Shown here: in pieces, positions 17,751 through 27,952 of the stretch
Layout: each line of letters starts with the position of its first letter
How positions within the stretch are numbered: the first letter of the stretch is position 1
NCBI RefSeq assembly: GCF_003231275.1
Contig: NZ_QKVL01000001.1
Span: forward strand, 248,001-312,000
Length of the DNA: 64,000 nucleotides
Direction of reading: 5' to 3'
Origin: Pseudomonas huaxiensis
GTDB taxonomy: Bacteria; Pseudomonadota; Gammaproteobacteria; Pseudomonadales; Pseudomonadaceae
Notes under the pieces: model-generated
Seen by the model: the letters and a program-made list of their open reading frames with translations, nothing else
Database searches by the model: none
What the model was told of the DNA's origin: nothing
Program-made: the position numbers and the translations under genes

Positions 17751-19214
17751 TCAGCTCAGGTGTTCGCCGTGGCGGGCCATGATGTGTCTGACCACGCTGT
17801 AGTCCTGCAGCGAATCACTGGACAGGTCCTTGCCATAGCCGGAGCGTTTCAGGCCGCCGTGGGGCATTTCGCTGACCAGCATGAAATGGCTGTTGATCCA
17901 GGTGCAGCCGTACTGCAGGCGCGCGGCGACCTGCATCGCCTTGTCCAGGTCACGGGTCCAGACCGAGGAGGCCAGGCCGTATTCGGAGTCGTTGGCCCAG
18001 TCCACCGCCTGTGACAGCTCGTCGAAGCGGGTCACGGTGACCACCGGGCCGAACACTTCGCGCTGGACGATTTCGTCGCTCTGCTTGCAGCCGGCCAGCA
18101 GGGTCGGCTGGTAATAGTAGCCAGGGCCCGAATGCACGGCGGCGCCGGTGACCCGTTCGATATGCGGTTGACTCAGGGCGCGCTCGACGAAGCTGGCCAC
18201 GCGGTCGCGCTGGCGGATGCTGATCAGCGGGCCGATCTCGTTGTCGGCGTCACGCTTGCCGGCGAAGCGCAGGCTGCTGACCGCCGCGCCGAGTTCGGCC
18301 ACCAGTTGGTCGTGGATGCCGGCCTGGGCGTAGATGCGGCAGGCGGCGGTGCAGTCCTGGCCGGCGTTGTAATAGCCGTAGCTGCGCACGCCCTCGACCA
18401 CGGCCTTGAGGTCGGCGTCGTTGCAGACGATCACCGGGGCCTTGCCGCCCAGTTCCAGGTGAGTGCGTTTGAGGGTCTTGGCTGCGGCCTGAAGGATTTT
18501 CTGCCCGGTGACGATATCGCCGGTGAGCGAGACCATGCGCACTTTGGCGTGGCTGACCAGATGGCTGCCAACACCTTCGCCGCCGCCGCAGACGATATTC
18601 AGCACGCCGGGCGGCAGCAGCTCGGCGAGGGTCGGCGCCAGCGCCAGGATCGACAGCGGGGTGTGTTCGGACGGCTTGAACACCAGCGTGTTGCCGGCGG
18701 CGAGGGCCGGGGCGATTTTCCACGCGGCCATCATGATCGGGTAGTTCCACGGCGCGATGGACGCCACCACGCCCAGCGGATCGCGGCGGACCATGCTGGT
18801 GTAGCCGGGCAGGTACTCACCGGCCAGTTGCCCGGTCTGGCAGCGCACGGCGCCGGCGAAAAAGCGGAATACGTCTATGGCGGCCGGCAGGTCGTCCTGG
18901 CGTGCGAGGTGCAGCGGCTTGCCACAGTTGAGGGCTTCGAGGCGGGCCAGGTGATCGGCCTGCCGCTGCATGGCGTCGGCGATAGCCAGGAGAATGTTCG
19001 AGCGCTGTTGCGGGGTGGTCCGCGACCAGGTGGCGAAGGCGCGGTGGGCGGCCTGGATCGCCGCCTCGACCTGTTCGGTACTGGCCTCGGCGATCTGCGT
19101 CAGCACTTCACCGTTGGCCGGGTTGAAGATCGGCTCGGCCAGACCTGCGCCGGCAACCAGTTCGCCATCGATCAACAAGGCTGTGGACAGCGGGGTCGAG
19201 TGCGCACCGGACAT
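17751..19214 (-). CDS. Second 4-aminobutyraldehyde dehydrogenase-like enzyme
   Basis: 487 residues, a clear paralogue of the enzyme at 12080-13504. The Cys motif [11 protein letters not shown] and Glu motif [11 protein letters not shown] are intact, and the C-terminus shares [18 protein letters not shown]. It is the first gene of the presumed polyamine transcript, 83 bases before ydcS. The two copies may differ in aldehyde preference (for example 3-aminopropanal from diaminopropane versus 4-aminobutanal), which is inference. A small hairpin CGCCC/GGGCG at 19244-19262 lies just upstream of its start. Confidence 0.9.
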   Translation of the reverse strand: MSGAHSTPLSTALLIDGELVAGAGLAEPIFNPANGEVLTQIAEASTEQVEAAIQAAHRAFATWSRTTPQQRSNILLAIADAMQRQADHLARLEALNCGKPLHLARQDDLPAAIDVFRFFAGAVRCQTGQLAGEYLPGYTSMVRRDPLGVVASIAPWNYPIMMAAWKIAPALAAGNTLVFKPSEHTPLSILALAPTLAELLPPGVLNIVCGGGEGVGSHLVSHAKVRMVSLTGDIVTGQKILQAAAKTLKRTHLELGGKAPVIVCNDADLKAVVEGVRSYGYYNAGQDCTAACRIYAQAGIHDQLVAELGAAVSSLRFAGKRDADNEIGPLISIRQRDRVASFVERALSQPHIERVTGAAVHSGPGYYYQPTLLAGCKQSDEIVQREVFGPVVTVTRFDELSQAVDWANDSEYGLASSVWTRDLDKAMQVAARLQYGCTWINSHFMLVSEMPHGGLKRSGYGKDLSSDSLQDYSVVRHIMARHGEHLS

Positions 19215-19331
19215 TCTTCGAGTTCTCTGTTGTTTTAATTATTCGCCCGCCAGGGGTGGGCGATATTTCTTACAGAGCCTAGAGCGGTGTGCGCAGGTCG
19301 ACAAATTCTAAATATTGAAGGGGGCGTTCGA

Positions 19332-20243
19332 TTAAATAGATGGCTTGCGCGCGCTGCCCGGTTCACGGGCCACGGTCAGGAACGGGTCAACCAGCGCCGG
19401 CCGCGCCGTGCCACGGCGCCAGGCCAGGCCGATATCGAGGGTCTGGTTGAGGTCGGCCAGCGGCCGCGCCTCGATGATGTCGCCTTCCAGCGACCACGGG
19501 CGGTAAGTCATGTCCGGCTGGATCGACACGCCAAGGCCCGCCGCCACCAGGCTGCGCACTGCCTCGGTGGACGCCGTGCGCAGGCTGATCCGCGCCTGCA
19601 AGCCAGCGCCGGCCCACATGCGCCGAGCGTTTTGTTCCATTTCATCGACATTGAGCTGAATCAGCGGCTCGTTCGCCACATCGGCGAGGCTGATGCTGTC
19701 GCGTTCCAGCAGCGGGTGTTGGGCCGGTAGCCAGAGACGGTGCGGCGAGTGGGTGAGGACTTCGGTCTGCAAGGCCAGGCGGTCTTCGAGGTTGGAGAGA
19801 ATCAGCACGCCGACATCGATTTCCCCGGCCACCAACAGATGCTCGATATAGGGTCGCTCGTCCTCGGTCACGCGGATTTCGACATTGGGGTAGGCGCGCT
19901 GGAAGCGGGTCAGCAGGTCGGCGAGGTAGTAACCGGCGACCAGGCTGGTCACGCCGATGGTCAACTGCCCTGCTACCTGGTCGGTGCTCTGTTGCAGGCT
20001 GCGCTTGGCGTTATCCACCGTGGCGAGGATCAGGTGCGCCTGACGCAGAAACTGATGGCCCTGATGGGTCAGGGTCATGCCCTTGGCGTGACGGCTGAAC
20101 AGACTGACGCCGATTTCCTCCTCCAGTTGCTGGATGGCCAGGGTCAGCGTGGACTGGGAAATGAACACCGCCTGGGCGGCGGCGGAAATCGACCCGGTTT
20201 CGGCGACGGCGATGAAATGACGGATCTGGCGCAGGGTCATCAT
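19332..20243 (-). CDS. LysR-family transcriptional regulator
   Basis: 303 residues. The N-terminal winged helix-turn-helix (TLRQIRHFIAVAETGSISAAAQAVFISQSTLTLAIQQLEEEIG) is classical, and an effector-binding domain starts near residue 92. Two adjacent ATG codons (20243 and 20240) could serve as start. It lies upstream of the polyamine genes on the same strand rather than divergent from them, an unusual arrangement for LysR control. It is still the only regulator near that block, so it is the best candidate to control it. The effector is unknown. Confidence 0.88.
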   Translation of the reverse strand: MMTLRQIRHFIAVAETGSISAAAQAVFISQSTLTLAIQQLEEEIGVSLFSRHAKGMTLTHQGHQFLRQAHLILATVDNAKRSLQQSTDQVAGQLTIGVTSLVAGYYLADLLTRFQRAYPNVEIRVTEDERPYIEHLLVAGEIDVGVLILSNLEDRLALQTEVLTHSPHRLWLPAQHPLLERDSISLADVANEPLIQLNVDEMEQNARRMWAGAGLQARISLRTASTEAVRSLVAAGLGVSIQPDMTYRPWSLEGDIIEARPLADLNQTLDIGLAWRRGTARPALVDPFLTVAREPGSARKPSI

Positions 20244-20372
20244 GGCGGGGAGGCTTTTATGAGTTTTGTTGGTGCCTCGGAGTGTATATCTTTTTTTTAG
20301 ATGGCTTGGGTGGGCGTCGGCTTGGCGGGACGCCGAACCGCCGCGATAACGCCGGACAGGCCGAGCGCGGTC

Positions 20373-20993
20373 TCAGGGCTCCAGCCCGATCCCCCGCAAC
20401 ACCACCGCCGTCACGGTCTGCACGGCCCGCTCGAACTGTTCGTCGCTCAGCGGCTGGTGATCGTTGAGCGCCCTGACCTGGTAGTCGAAGTCGGCGTAGT
20501 GCTGGGTCGAGGCCCAGATCATGTAGAGCAGCGCGAACGGTTCAACGTCACGGATACGTTTTTCCTCAACCCACTGGCGAATCTTGTTCTCCTTGAACTT
20601 GGCGCCGGCGAACAGGTGTTCGTCGAGGATGTCACGGAACAGCGGGGCGCCGTGCATGATCTCGTTGGCCCAGAGTTTCGAGCCATGGGGGCGGATGCGC
20701 GAGTGGGTCATCTTTTCGCGCACGTAGCTGGTCAGCACTACCCGCGGGTCGTCGAAGTGCACGAAGCAGGCACCTTCGCGCTCCCACACCTTGAGCAGGT
20801 TGACCAGCACTTCGCGGTACAAGTCGTCCTTGGTGGTGAAGTAGTAATGCAGGTTCGAGCGGGGCAGGTCGGCGCGCTTGGCGATGTCGGACATGGAGGT
20901 GCCCGCGTGGCCCTGTTCGGCGAAGACCTGTTCGGCAGCCAAGAGGATTTTCTCGACGTTTTTGCGCCGGATGTTGATCTTGTGGTTTGTCAT
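20373..20993 (-). CDS. TetR-family regulator, RutR/YcdC-like
   Basis: 206 residues from the ATG at 20993, which follows AAGGAACGG. The N-terminal helix-turn-helix includes GTSMSDIAKRADLPRSNLHYYFTTKDDLYREVL. The C-terminal ligand domain has MIWASTQHYADFDYQV, the hallmark of the YcdC/RutR type, whose E. coli member senses uracil and thymine. It lies 116 bases downstream of the nucleic-acid block on the same strand, so a pyrimidine ligand and control of that block are attractive but unproven. It could instead serve the polyamine genes. Confidence 0.85.
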   Translation of the reverse strand: MTNHKINIRRKNVEKILLAAEQVFAEQGHAGTSMSDIAKRADLPRSNLHYYFTTKDDLYREVLVNLLKVWEREGACFVHFDDPRVVLTSYVREKMTHSRIRPHGSKLWANEIMHGAPLFRDILDEHLFAGAKFKENKIRQWVEEKRIRDVEPFALLYMIWASTQHYADFDYQVRALNDHQPLSDEQFERAVQTVTAVVLRGIGLEP

Positions 20994-21006
20994 TCCGTTC
21001 CTTGGC

Positions 21007-21027
21007 GTTGCCACTTGTGGCAGCAAC
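21007..21027. promoter_or_regulatory. Palindrome upstream of the TetR gene, candidate operator
   Basis: TGCCAC-TT-GTGGCA (21009-21022) is a perfect inverted repeat, nested in a looser GTTGC/GCAAC pair, only 14 bases before the TetR start codon. A second palindrome TTGTC-G-GACAA lies at 21094-21104. Autoregulatory TetR operators commonly occupy this position. Confidence 0.5.
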
Positions 21028-21109
21028 GCTACTACAAACACCGGGTGATTTCGTTGACGTGGGACGCTTGCCAGGGTCGCTGGAGCCACAGTCTTGTCGG
21101 ACAATTCTG

Positions 21110-22192
21110 TCAGCGATGGATCTCCGCGTACATTGGCCAGTGATCAGAGACGCCCTCGGGGTATTTACCGCCCTCGAAGCGCGCCGGCGAGCCCCATTTA
21201 TTCACTTGATAGCGGCTCTGATGAGGCAGGCGAATGCTGGCGGGATCGACCTTCCAGCCGTTGAAACCGGTGGTGGTCATTTGCTGCGGGAACAGCAGCA
21301 TGTCGAAGAACGACCACTCGCGGTTGCGGTGGTAGTAATAGCTGCCCTTGCAGTCGTTGCAGCCGATCAGGTGCGACACGCTCCAGGTGCTGGCGAGGCG
21401 GTCGGCGATGTAGCGGTGCTGGCGCTCTTCGCCGGCGTTGATATTGAAGTCGCCACCGACGATCGGCAGTACATCTGCGGGCAACTGGCGCTTGAGTTCG
21501 GCCAGGTAGTCCACCGCCTGGCGCCGAAGATAGCCAGGGCCGCCGCCGGAGGGCAGGTGCACGGCGAACACCGAGGCTTTCTGTCCGTCCGGCAGGAGCA
21601 GACGTACTTCGAGAATGCCGCGGGTCTTGCCGGTTTTGTCGGAGCTGTCGCCGTTCTCGTTGCGGTAGGGGACCTTGTGCAGGATCGGTCGATCCCACTG
21701 CGGCAGGCGACTCAGCACTGCGGTGTCGATACCACGCTCGTCCCAGCCCTCCAGCAATACGCGGGTCTGGTAGTCGGACTTGCCGAGGCGGGCATTGAGC
21801 ATGTCCACCACGTTCAGGTTTTCCACTTCCTCCAGCAGCAGGATATCGGGGCCGCGCCCGTTGCCGATCTGGCCAATGACTTCCGCCAGGCGGGTGAGTT
21901 TTTCGTCCAGCCGGGCATCGGTCCAGTCGTTGTTCTCGCACTCGTCGCGCCAGGCCGCAACGGTGATCCTGGCGCAGGTCGCCAGGTACTCGGGATGTGC
22001 CTGCTTCACGCTGCGTGGCAGGTAGGCGAAGTCTTCCTTGCCCTCGTCGTGAACGGTGTCGAACAGGTTTTCGACGTTCCAGGTCATCAGTGACACACGC
22101 TGTTCGCCCGTACCGGAGGGGGGCGTAGCGGTGCAACCAGCGAGGCCGAGGGCAAGCAGTAACGGCAAGAGACGCAGGCTTGGAGAGTTCAT
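21110..22192 (-). CDS. Endonuclease/exonuclease/phosphatase (EEP) family lipoprotein
   Basis: 360 residues. A lipoprotein signal with lipobox LAGC at residues 17-20 places it on the periplasmic or outer membrane face. The DNase I-like core is complete: WNVENLF (Asn), LLEEVEN (Glu), VHLPSGGG (His), GGDFNIN (Asp/Asn) and C-terminal SDHWP (Asp-His). It should cleave nucleic acid or a phosphodiester outside the cytoplasm. It is the last gene of the nucleic-acid block, separated from the S1/P1-like gene by a terminator-like hairpin, so it may be expressed at a lower or separate level. Confidence 0.87.
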   Translation of the reverse strand: MNSPSLRLLPLLLALGLAGCTATPPSGTGEQRVSLMTWNVENLFDTVHDEGKEDFAYLPRSVKQAHPEYLATCARITVAAWRDECENNDWTDARLDEKLTRLAEVIGQIGNGRGPDILLLEEVENLNVVDMLNARLGKSDYQTRVLLEGWDERGIDTAVLSRLPQWDRPILHKVPYRNENGDSSDKTGKTRGILEVRLLLPDGQKASVFAVHLPSGGGPGYLRRQAVDYLAELKRQLPADVLPIVGGDFNINAGEERQHRYIADRLASTWSVSHLIGCNDCKGSYYYHRNREWSFFDMLLFPQQMTTTGFNGWKVDPASIRLPHQSRYQVNKWGSPARFEGGKYPEGVSDHWPMYAEIHR

Positions 22193-22210
22193 GGCTACTC
22201 ACGTTAAGCG

Positions 22211-22244
22211 AAGAAAAAAATGGCCGGCAAGACCACCCCGGCCA
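22211..22244 (-). terminator. Terminator/attenuator between S1/P1-like and EEP genes
   Basis: Read on the minus strand, TGGCCGG pairs with CCGGCCA across a 10-base loop and is followed directly by seven T residues and CTTC. It lies 19 bases upstream of the EEP start, so it either ends the main transcript or lets only part of it through. Confidence 0.8.
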
Positions 22245-22253
22245 AAAGGGGAT

Positions 22254-23225
22254 TCAGGAAGCGGGACGACCGGCGACCAACGCGGCGTTGAGCAGTCGGG
22301 CAAGGCGGGCGGAGGCTAGCTGCACCTGTTTCTCGGCAACCGGCACGAAGGTGCTCATGTACGTACCGTCGATGCCATCGCCCGCGCCGTCACGCGGTTT
22401 TTCGTTCATCAGCTTGTCGCCACGGCTGTAGTCCTTGCCGGAGCGGTTGTATTCGATGTTCTTGGCGGCGTAGTCGATATCGCCGCTGTCGTCATCGCCT
22501 TGGGGACGATGGGTGGGCAACTTGCGTTTCTTCTCGGCTTTTTGCGGGTAGATGCCGCCGTCGCGAACGATCTGGCAGGCCTGTTGTGACCACTGCGCGG
22601 GGTTGTCCGAGTCGGCAGCGGGAAGGTCTTTCTGCAGCTTGTCGGCGTAGGCCTTCACGTCCAGCTTGGCCGAGCCGAGCAGGAAGTCATCCCACACCTG
22701 GCGCAGGTTGTAGGTCTTGCCGCCGGCCTTGACCGGGAAGTCGTAGCCGCCCTTGTCGTCCCTGAAGCTGTTGTTCAGCGGCGAGCTGGCATCGCTGGTG
22801 TGGTGGATCAGGAACAGCAGGGCCATCAGGCGCGTCTGGTTGGGCGCCTTGGGATCGGCCAGGGCGGCGCGATTCCGTTCGATGGCGGCGACGCTGCAGA
22901 TGCCGTCCGAGCAATCGCGCGGGAACTGGAAGGTGCAATCGTCGGCCTTGTAGATCACCAGTCGCTGGTTTTTGGTTTGCTGCCACAGTTCTTTGGTCTG
23001 CGGGTTCTGGTCCAGGTTGCCGGCCCAGTTGGCTACCACGGAGAAATCGGTCTGCTTGATCAGGCCCAGCAGGCGCCCGGCCTCGGCCTTCGCCTCGGGG
23101 GTGAGCTGACGCTGGGTCAGTTCGCCGACCAGGGCAGTGCCCTGTTGGCCCCAGGCCAGGACCTGGCCGGCCCACAGGCCGGCGACCAGCATCAGGCCGT
23201 TACGCAGGGATTGGCGTGCATTCAT
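22254..23225 (-). CDS. S1/P1 nuclease-like protein with lost zinc ligands
   Basis: 323 residues. A signal peptide ends VLA just before WGQQG, so the mature protein begins with the N-terminal Trp that is a zinc ligand in the P1 family. The fold markers are clear ([56 protein letters not shown]). Of the nine usual ligands only Trp1, the His and Asp of HHTSD and the Asp of VWDD remain; the other five positions read Thr, Gly, Ile, Asn and Arg. Cleavage activity is therefore doubtful; it may bind nucleic acid instead. Its start overlaps the deoB stop by four bases (ATGA). Confidence 0.85.
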   Translation of the reverse strand: MNARQSLRNGLMLVAGLWAGQVLAWGQQGTALVGELTQRQLTPEAKAEAGRLLGLIKQTDFSVVANWAGNLDQNPQTKELWQQTKNQRLVIYKADDCTFQFPRDCSDGICSVAAIERNRAALADPKAPNQTRLMALLFLIHHTSDASSPLNNSFRDDKGGYDFPVKAGGKTYNLRQVWDDFLLGSAKLDVKAYADKLQKDLPAADSDNPAQWSQQACQIVRDGGIYPQKAEKKRKLPTHRPQGDDDSGDIDYAAKNIEYNRSGKDYSRGDKLMNEKPRDGAGDGIDGTYMSTFVPVAEKQVQLASARLARLLNAALVAGRPAS

Positions 23226-24502
23226 TTGCAGGTACTCCGTGGCGCGGCGCACTGGCCGCGGGGTGAGGGTGAGGTGAAGTGCGTAGAGAGGAACGAGCGG
23301 CCGTGGGTGCCGGGCGGCATGCCGAAAAAGGCGGCCAGGGTCTGGCCGATATCGGCGAAGGTTTCCCGCTCGCCAAGGCTGCCGGCGCTGACGCCGTTGC
23401 CCCAGGCGAGTACCGGGATGTGTTCGCGGGTGTGGTCGCTGCCCGGCGCGCTGGGGTCGCAGCCGTGGTCGGCGGCAAGGATCAGCAGGTCCTCCGGACC
23501 CATCTGTGCCAGCAGTTCAGGCAGGCGCTGGTCGAAGGCTTCGAGGGCTGCGGCATAGCCGGCACTATCGCGGCGGTGGCCGTAGAGCATGTCGAAGTCG
23601 ACGAAGTTGCTGAACACCAGGGTGTTGTCCGGCGCATCGGCCAGCGCCTGCAACGTGGCATCGAACAGCGCGGCATTGCCGTCGCCCTTGTACTGCCGGC
23701 TGATGCCCTGGTGGGCGAAGATGTCGCCGATCTTGCCAACGGCGAATACTTGGCCGCCACTGGCGCACAGGCGGTCGAGCAGGGTCGGCGCCGGCGGTGG
23801 CACCGCATAGTCGCGGCGGTTGCCGGTGCGCCGGTAATGCGCGGCGCTGTCGCCGAGGAACGGCCGGGCGATGACCCGGCCGATGCCGTAGGGGTTGCAC
23901 AGTTCGCGGGCCAATTCGCACAGGGCGTAGAGCCGCTCCAGGCCGAAGTGGGTTTCGTGGGCGGCGATCTGCAACACGCTGTCGGCCGAGGTGTAGAGAA
24001 TCGGCTGGCCACTGCGAACGTGCACGTCGCCCAGCCGTTCGATGATCGCGGTGCCCGAGGCGTGGCAGTTGCCGAGGGTGCCCGGCAGGTCGCCACGGGT
24101 AACCAGCGCGTTCAGCAGTTCTGGCGGAAAGCTGTGTTCCGGCGCGGGGAAATAGCCCCAGTCGAACAGTACCGGTACGCCGGCGATTTCCCAGTGGCCG
24201 GACGGTGTGTCCTTGCCGCTGGACAATTCCCTGGCGTAACCCCACGCGCCCTCAACCGCGCCGTCGGCACGCAGGCCCGGCGGAAAGACGCCGCCACTGA
24301 GGGCCGTGGCGTGACCCAGGCCGAGTCGCGCGAGGTTCGGCAGGTGCAGCGGCCCCTGGCGTCTGCGGTTATCGGCCTCGCCGCGGGCACAGGCCTCGGC
24401 GATATGCAGCAGGGTGTTGGCGCCAGCATCGCCGAAGCGCTCGGCGTCGGCGCTGGCGCCGATGCCCAGGGAGTCGAGGACCAGCAGCAGGGCGCGTTTC
24501 AT
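23222..24502 (-). CDS. deoB: Phosphopentomutase
   Basis: 426 residues, alkaline phosphatase superfamily. It interconverts (deoxy)ribose 1-phosphate and 5-phosphate, linking DeoA to Deo[26 protein letters not shown] at the start carries the metal-binding Asp, [15 protein letters not shown] holds the phospho-acceptor Thr, and [17 protein letters not shown] and AADHGCDP complete the metal sites. Start ATG at 24502 overlaps the deoA stop (ATGA). Confidence 0.96.
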   Translation of the reverse strand: MKRALLLVLDSLGIGASADAERFGDAGANTLLHIAEACARGEADNRRRQGPLHLPNLARLGLGHATALSGGVFPPGLRADGAVEGAWGYARELSSGKDTPSGHWEIAGVPVLFDWGYFPAPEHSFPPELLNALVTRGDLPGTLGNCHASGTAIIERLGDVHVRSGQPILYTSADSVLQIAAHETHFGLERLYALCELARELCNPYGIGRVIARPFLGDSAAHYRRTGNRRDYAVPPPAPTLLDRLCASGGQVFAVGKIGDIFAHQGISRQYKGDGNAALFDATLQALADAPDNTLVFSNFVDFDMLYGHRRDSAGYAAALEAFDQRLPELLAQMGPEDLLILAADHGCDPSAPGSDHTREHIPVLAWGNGVSAGSLGERETFADIGQTLAAFFGMPPGTHGRSFLSTHFTSPSPRGQCAAPRSTCK

Positions 24503-25821
24503 TGCGGCTCCAGGCACAGGCGGGAAATCAGCGCGGGCGCCTCGAAGGGCACGCCGGCAATGCGGTAGGCCGCCTGCACCGCTGCGGCGGCCTGCTCGGC
24601 CTGGGCCAGGTTGCGGGCGTGCACCAGCGCCAGAGGCTGGTTGGGGCCGACCGCTTCGCCGGGGAAACACAGGCGGGTGAGACCCACGGCGGGGTCTATC
24701 GGGTCTTGTGGGTTGCGCCGACCGCCGCCGAGGTTGACCACCGCCAGACCGATGGCGCGGGTGTCGATGCTTTGTACGATGCCCGCTTGCGGTGCCGGCA
24801 CCGGGATCACTACCGGTGCCGCCGGCAGGTGCGCTTCGGGGCGCTCGGTCAGGTCGGTGGGGCCGCCAAGGGCCTCGACCATGCGCTGGAAACGCTGCAG
24901 TGCCGCGCCGCTGTGCCAGGCGGCAAGCAGTTGCTCGCGGGCCAGTTCGAGGCTGCTGGCTAGCCCGGCACAGAGCAGGGTCTGTTCCGCCAGGGCCAGG
25001 GTCACCTCCCACAGGCGCTCGCTACGGACTTCACCGCGCAGCAGGGCAATGGCCTCCTCGACTTCCAGGGCATTGCCCGCCGAGCGGGCCAGGGGCTGGC
25101 TCATGTCGGTGATCAACGCCCGGGTGCGGACCCCGGCACCGTTGGCCACGGTGACGATGCTTTCGGCCAGTGCCGTGGCATCGCCGGGCAGGGCCATGAA
25201 TGCACCATTGCCCATCTTCACGTCGATCAGCAGCACATCAAGGCCCGCCGCCAGTTTCTTGCTCAGGATCGAGGCGATGATCAGGTCGATCGACTCCACC
25301 GTGCCGGTGACATCGCGGATGGCGTACAGGCGCTTGTCCGCCGGCGCCAGGTCGTTGGTCTGGCCGATGATGGCGCAGCCGACCCCGGCCACCACCTCGC
25401 GCAGCCTGGCCATATCCGGCTGGCTGTCGTAGCCGGGGATGCTGTCGAGCTTGTCGAGGGTGCCTCCGGTGTGACCGAGGCCGCGCCCGGAGATCATCGG
25501 CACGTAGCAGCCGCACGCCGCCAGTAGCGGCGCGAGCGGCAGGCTGACCAGATCGCCGATGCCGCCGGTGGAGTGCTTGTCCACCACAGGGCCAGGCAGG
25601 TTCCAGCTCAGCACCCGGCCGGAGTCGCGCATCGACGAGGCCAGGGCAATGCGTTCCTCGACGTTGAGGCCCTTGAGCAACACTGCCATGGCAAAGGCGG
25701 CGGCCTGGCCTTCGCTGATGCTGAAATCGGTGATGCCGCTGACGAAGCGACGGATATCCGCATCATCGAGCACCTTGCCGTCGCGTTTGCGGCGGATCAC
25801 TTCCTGTGGGAGCCAGGCCAT
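24499..25821 (-). CDS. deoA: Thymidine phosphorylase
   Basis: 440 residues, the same length as E. coli DeoA. It splits thymidine or deoxyuridine with phosphate to the base and deoxyribose 1-phosphate. [32 protein letters not shown] is the family signature, with Lys and Ser for substrate contact, followed by [21 protein letters not shown]. The ATG at 25821 shares one base with the deoC stop. The upstream in-frame extension does not resemble the family and is rejected. Confidence 0.96.
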   Translation of the reverse strand: MAWLPQEVIRRKRDGKVLDDADIRRFVSGITDFSISEGQAAAFAMAVLLKGLNVEERIALASSMRDSGRVLSWNLPGPVVDKHSTGGIGDLVSLPLAPLLAACGCYVPMISGRGLGHTGGTLDKLDSIPGYDSQPDMARLREVVAGVGCAIIGQTNDLAPADKRLYAIRDVTGTVESIDLIIASILSKKLAAGLDVLLIDVKMGNGAFMALPGDATALAESIVTVANGAGVRTRALITDMSQPLARSAGNALEVEEAIALLRGEVRSERLWEVTLALAEQTLLCAGLASSLELAREQLLAAWHSGAALQRFQRMVEALGGPTDLTERPEAHLPAAPVVIPVPAPQAGIVQSIDTRAIGLAVVNLGGGRRNPQDPIDPAVGLTRLCFPGEAVGPNQPLALVHARNLAQAEQAAAAVQAAYRIAGVPFEAPALISRLCLEPQ

Positions 25822-26597
25822 CAGTACGCTCCTCGCGCCGGGCTGTCCGTGTCCGTGCCGAGGTGGCGCAGCAGGTCGTCGAGCAGGCTGGAAGCGCCCA
25901 GGCGCAGATGCCGTGGCGAGATCCAGTGCGGGCCATTGATCTGTTCGGCCAGTTGCAGATAGACCCGCGCATCGGCCAGCGTCCTGATGCCGCCTGCCGG
26001 TTTCAGGCCCACGTGGGTGCCGCTCGTGGCGATGCATTCGAGCATGATCCGCGCCGCCTCGACGGTGGCATTGACCTTCACTTTGCCGGTGCTGGTCTTG
26101 ATGAAGTCGGCGCCGGCGTCGATGGCATCCAGGCTGGCCTGGCGGATCAGCGCCGGCGACGCCAGCTCACCGGTCTCCAGGATGACCTTGAGCACTGCGC
26201 GGTCTGCGCACAGCGCCTTGCAGGCGCGGACCAGGGCGAAGCCGCTGTCGGCATCGCCGGCCAGCAGCGCGCGCCAGGGGTAGACCATATCGATTTCATC
26301 GGCACCATCGGCCAGGGCCTGGCGGGTCTGTTCGAGCACTTCGTCAACGGGGGCGCTGCCGACGGGGAAGTTGACCACGGTGGCCACTGCCACGGTCTGC
26401 GCGCCGAGTTCATCGAGGGTCTTGCGTGCCAGGGCAACGAAGCGCGGGTACACGCAGACCGCAGCTACATGGCCTGCCGGGGTCATGGCTTTGTGGCACA
26501 ACTCGACGATGTGCGCGTCGCTGTCATCGTCGTTCAAGGAAGTGAGGTCCATCAGCGCAATCAGCGTGCGCGAGTGCTTTGCATCGAGTTCGGTCAT
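25821..26597 (-). CDS. deoC: Deoxyribose-phosphate aldolase
   Basis: 258 residues, the same class as E. coli DeoC. It cleaves 2-deoxyribose 5-phosphate to acetaldehyde and glyceraldehyde 3-phosphate. The Schiff-base Lys lies in [11 protein letters not shown] (near residue 167), the second active-site Lys in [12 protein letters not shown] (near 200) and the proton-relay Asp in the N-terminal part around residue 100 (DEIDMVYPW). It lies 30 bases after nupC. Confidence 0.96.
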   Translation of the reverse strand: MTELDAKHSRTLIALMDLTSLNDDDSDAHIVELCHKAMTPAGHVAAVCVYPRFVALARKTLDELGAQTVAVATVVNFPVGSAPVDEVLEQTRQALADGADEIDMVYPWRALLAGDADSGFALVRACKALCADRAVLKVILETGELASPALIRQASLDAIDAGADFIKTSTGKVKVNATVEAARIMLECIATSGTHVGLKPAGGIRTLADARVYLQLAEQINGPHWISPRHLRLGASSLLDDLLRHLGTDTDSPARGAY

Positions 26598-26627
26598 GTC
26601 AGTTCACACGCATTCATTGGGTTCGGT

Positions 26628-27887
26628 TCAGATGGCCAGGAAGAGCCCGGCCAGTGCCGCGCTCATCAGGTTAGACAGGGTGCCGGCCACGACCGCCTTG
26701 AGGCCCAGGCGGGCGATGTCCGGGCGTCGCTCGGGGGCCATCACTCCCAGGCTGCCCAGTTGGATGCCGATGGAGGCGAGGTTGGCGAAGCCGCACAGGG
26801 CGAAGGTGATGATCACCTGGGTCTGCGTGGACAGGACCGCCACGCCCTTGGCGGCAGCTTGCGCCGGGTCGAGGTGGGCGGCGAAGTCGACGTAGGCCAC
26901 GAACTCGTTGAGCACCAGTTTTTCGCCGATCAGGCCGCCTGCGGTGATGGCTTCGCTCCAGGGCACGCCCAGGACGAAGGCCAGGGGCGCCAGCAGGTAG
27001 CCGAGGATCAGTTGCATGTTCAGTTGCGGGACGCCAAACCAACTGCCGCACCAGTTGAGGATGCCGTTGAACAGGGCGATCAGGGCGATGAAGGCGAGCA
27101 GCATGGCGCCGACGTTCAGCGCGAGCTGCAGGCCGGACGAGGCGCCGAGGGCGGCGGCGTCGATAACGTTGGCCGGTTTGTCGCTGTGGTCCTGGTGCAC
27201 GTCGTCCGGGCGCAACTGCGGGGTTTCGGTTTCCGGTTCCATCAGCTTGGCCATCAGCAATCCACCCGGGGCGGCCATGAAGCTTGCGGCAATCAGGTAT
27301 TTCAGTTCGACGCCGAGGCTGGCATAGCCGATCAGCATCGAGCCGGCCACCGAGGCCATGCCGCCGGCCATGACCGCGAACAGTTCGGAACGGGTCAGGC
27401 GCCGGATGAAGGGGCGGATCACCATGGGCGCTTCGGTCTGGCCGACGAAGATGTTCGCCGTAGCGGCCATCGACTCGGTGCGGCTGGTGCCCAGCACGCG
27501 GTGCAGGCCGCCGCCGATCACCCGGATCACCAGGTCCATCACGCCCAGGTAATACAGCACGGCGATGAAGCTGCTGAAGAACACAATCAGCGGCAGCACG
27601 CGAATGGCGAAGACGAAGCCGCCAGTGCCGAACACGTCGAACATCGTGCTACTGCTCAAGCCGCCGAAGATGAAACTGATGCCCTGATCGGCGTAGCCCT
27701 GCAGCGAGCTCACCGATTCGGAGATACCGCCCAGGGTGCTCTGGCCCCAGGGCACGTACAGGGCGAATGCGCCCAGCCCGGCCTGCACGCCGAACGCCGC
27801 GCCGACGGTGCGCAAACGGATGGCCTTGCGGTTACTGGACAGCGCCACCGCCAACAGCAACAACACCACGATACCGATGAAGCCCAT
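26628..27887 (-). CDS. nupC: Concentrative nucleoside transporter (NupC/CNT family)
   Basis: 419 residues with many hydrophobic segments. The CNT motifs are visible: FVGQTEAPMVIRPF near the middle and a C-terminal CGFANLASIGIQLGSLGVMAPERR. It is an inner-membrane proton- or sodium-coupled importer of nucleosides. In this block it would take up nucleosides released in the periplasm by the 5'-nucleotidase and pass them to Cdd and DeoA. Confidence 0.93.
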   Translation of the reverse strand: MGFIGIVVLLLLAVALSSNRKAIRLRTVGAAFGVQAGLGAFALYVPWGQSTLGGISESVSSLQGYADQGISFIFGGLSSSTMFDVFGTGGFVFAIRVLPLIVFFSSFIAVLYYLGVMDLVIRVIGGGLHRVLGTSRTESMAATANIFVGQTEAPMVIRPFIRRLTRSELFAVMAGGMASVAGSMLIGYASLGVELKYLIAASFMAAPGGLLMAKLMEPETETPQLRPDDVHQDHSDKPANVIDAAALGASSGLQLALNVGAMLLAFIALIALFNGILNWCGSWFGVPQLNMQLILGYLLAPLAFVLGVPWSEAITAGGLIGEKLVLNEFVAYVDFAAHLDPAQAAAKGVAVLSTQTQVIITFALCGFANLASIGIQLGSLGVMAPERRPDIARLGLKAVVAGTLSNLMSAALAGLFLAI

Positions 27888-27952
27888 CGATCATTTCCCC
27901 GGAGGATTCAAGTAAGCGCCGCCGACGTCTGCGGTCGGTCTGGCGGGTCTGG

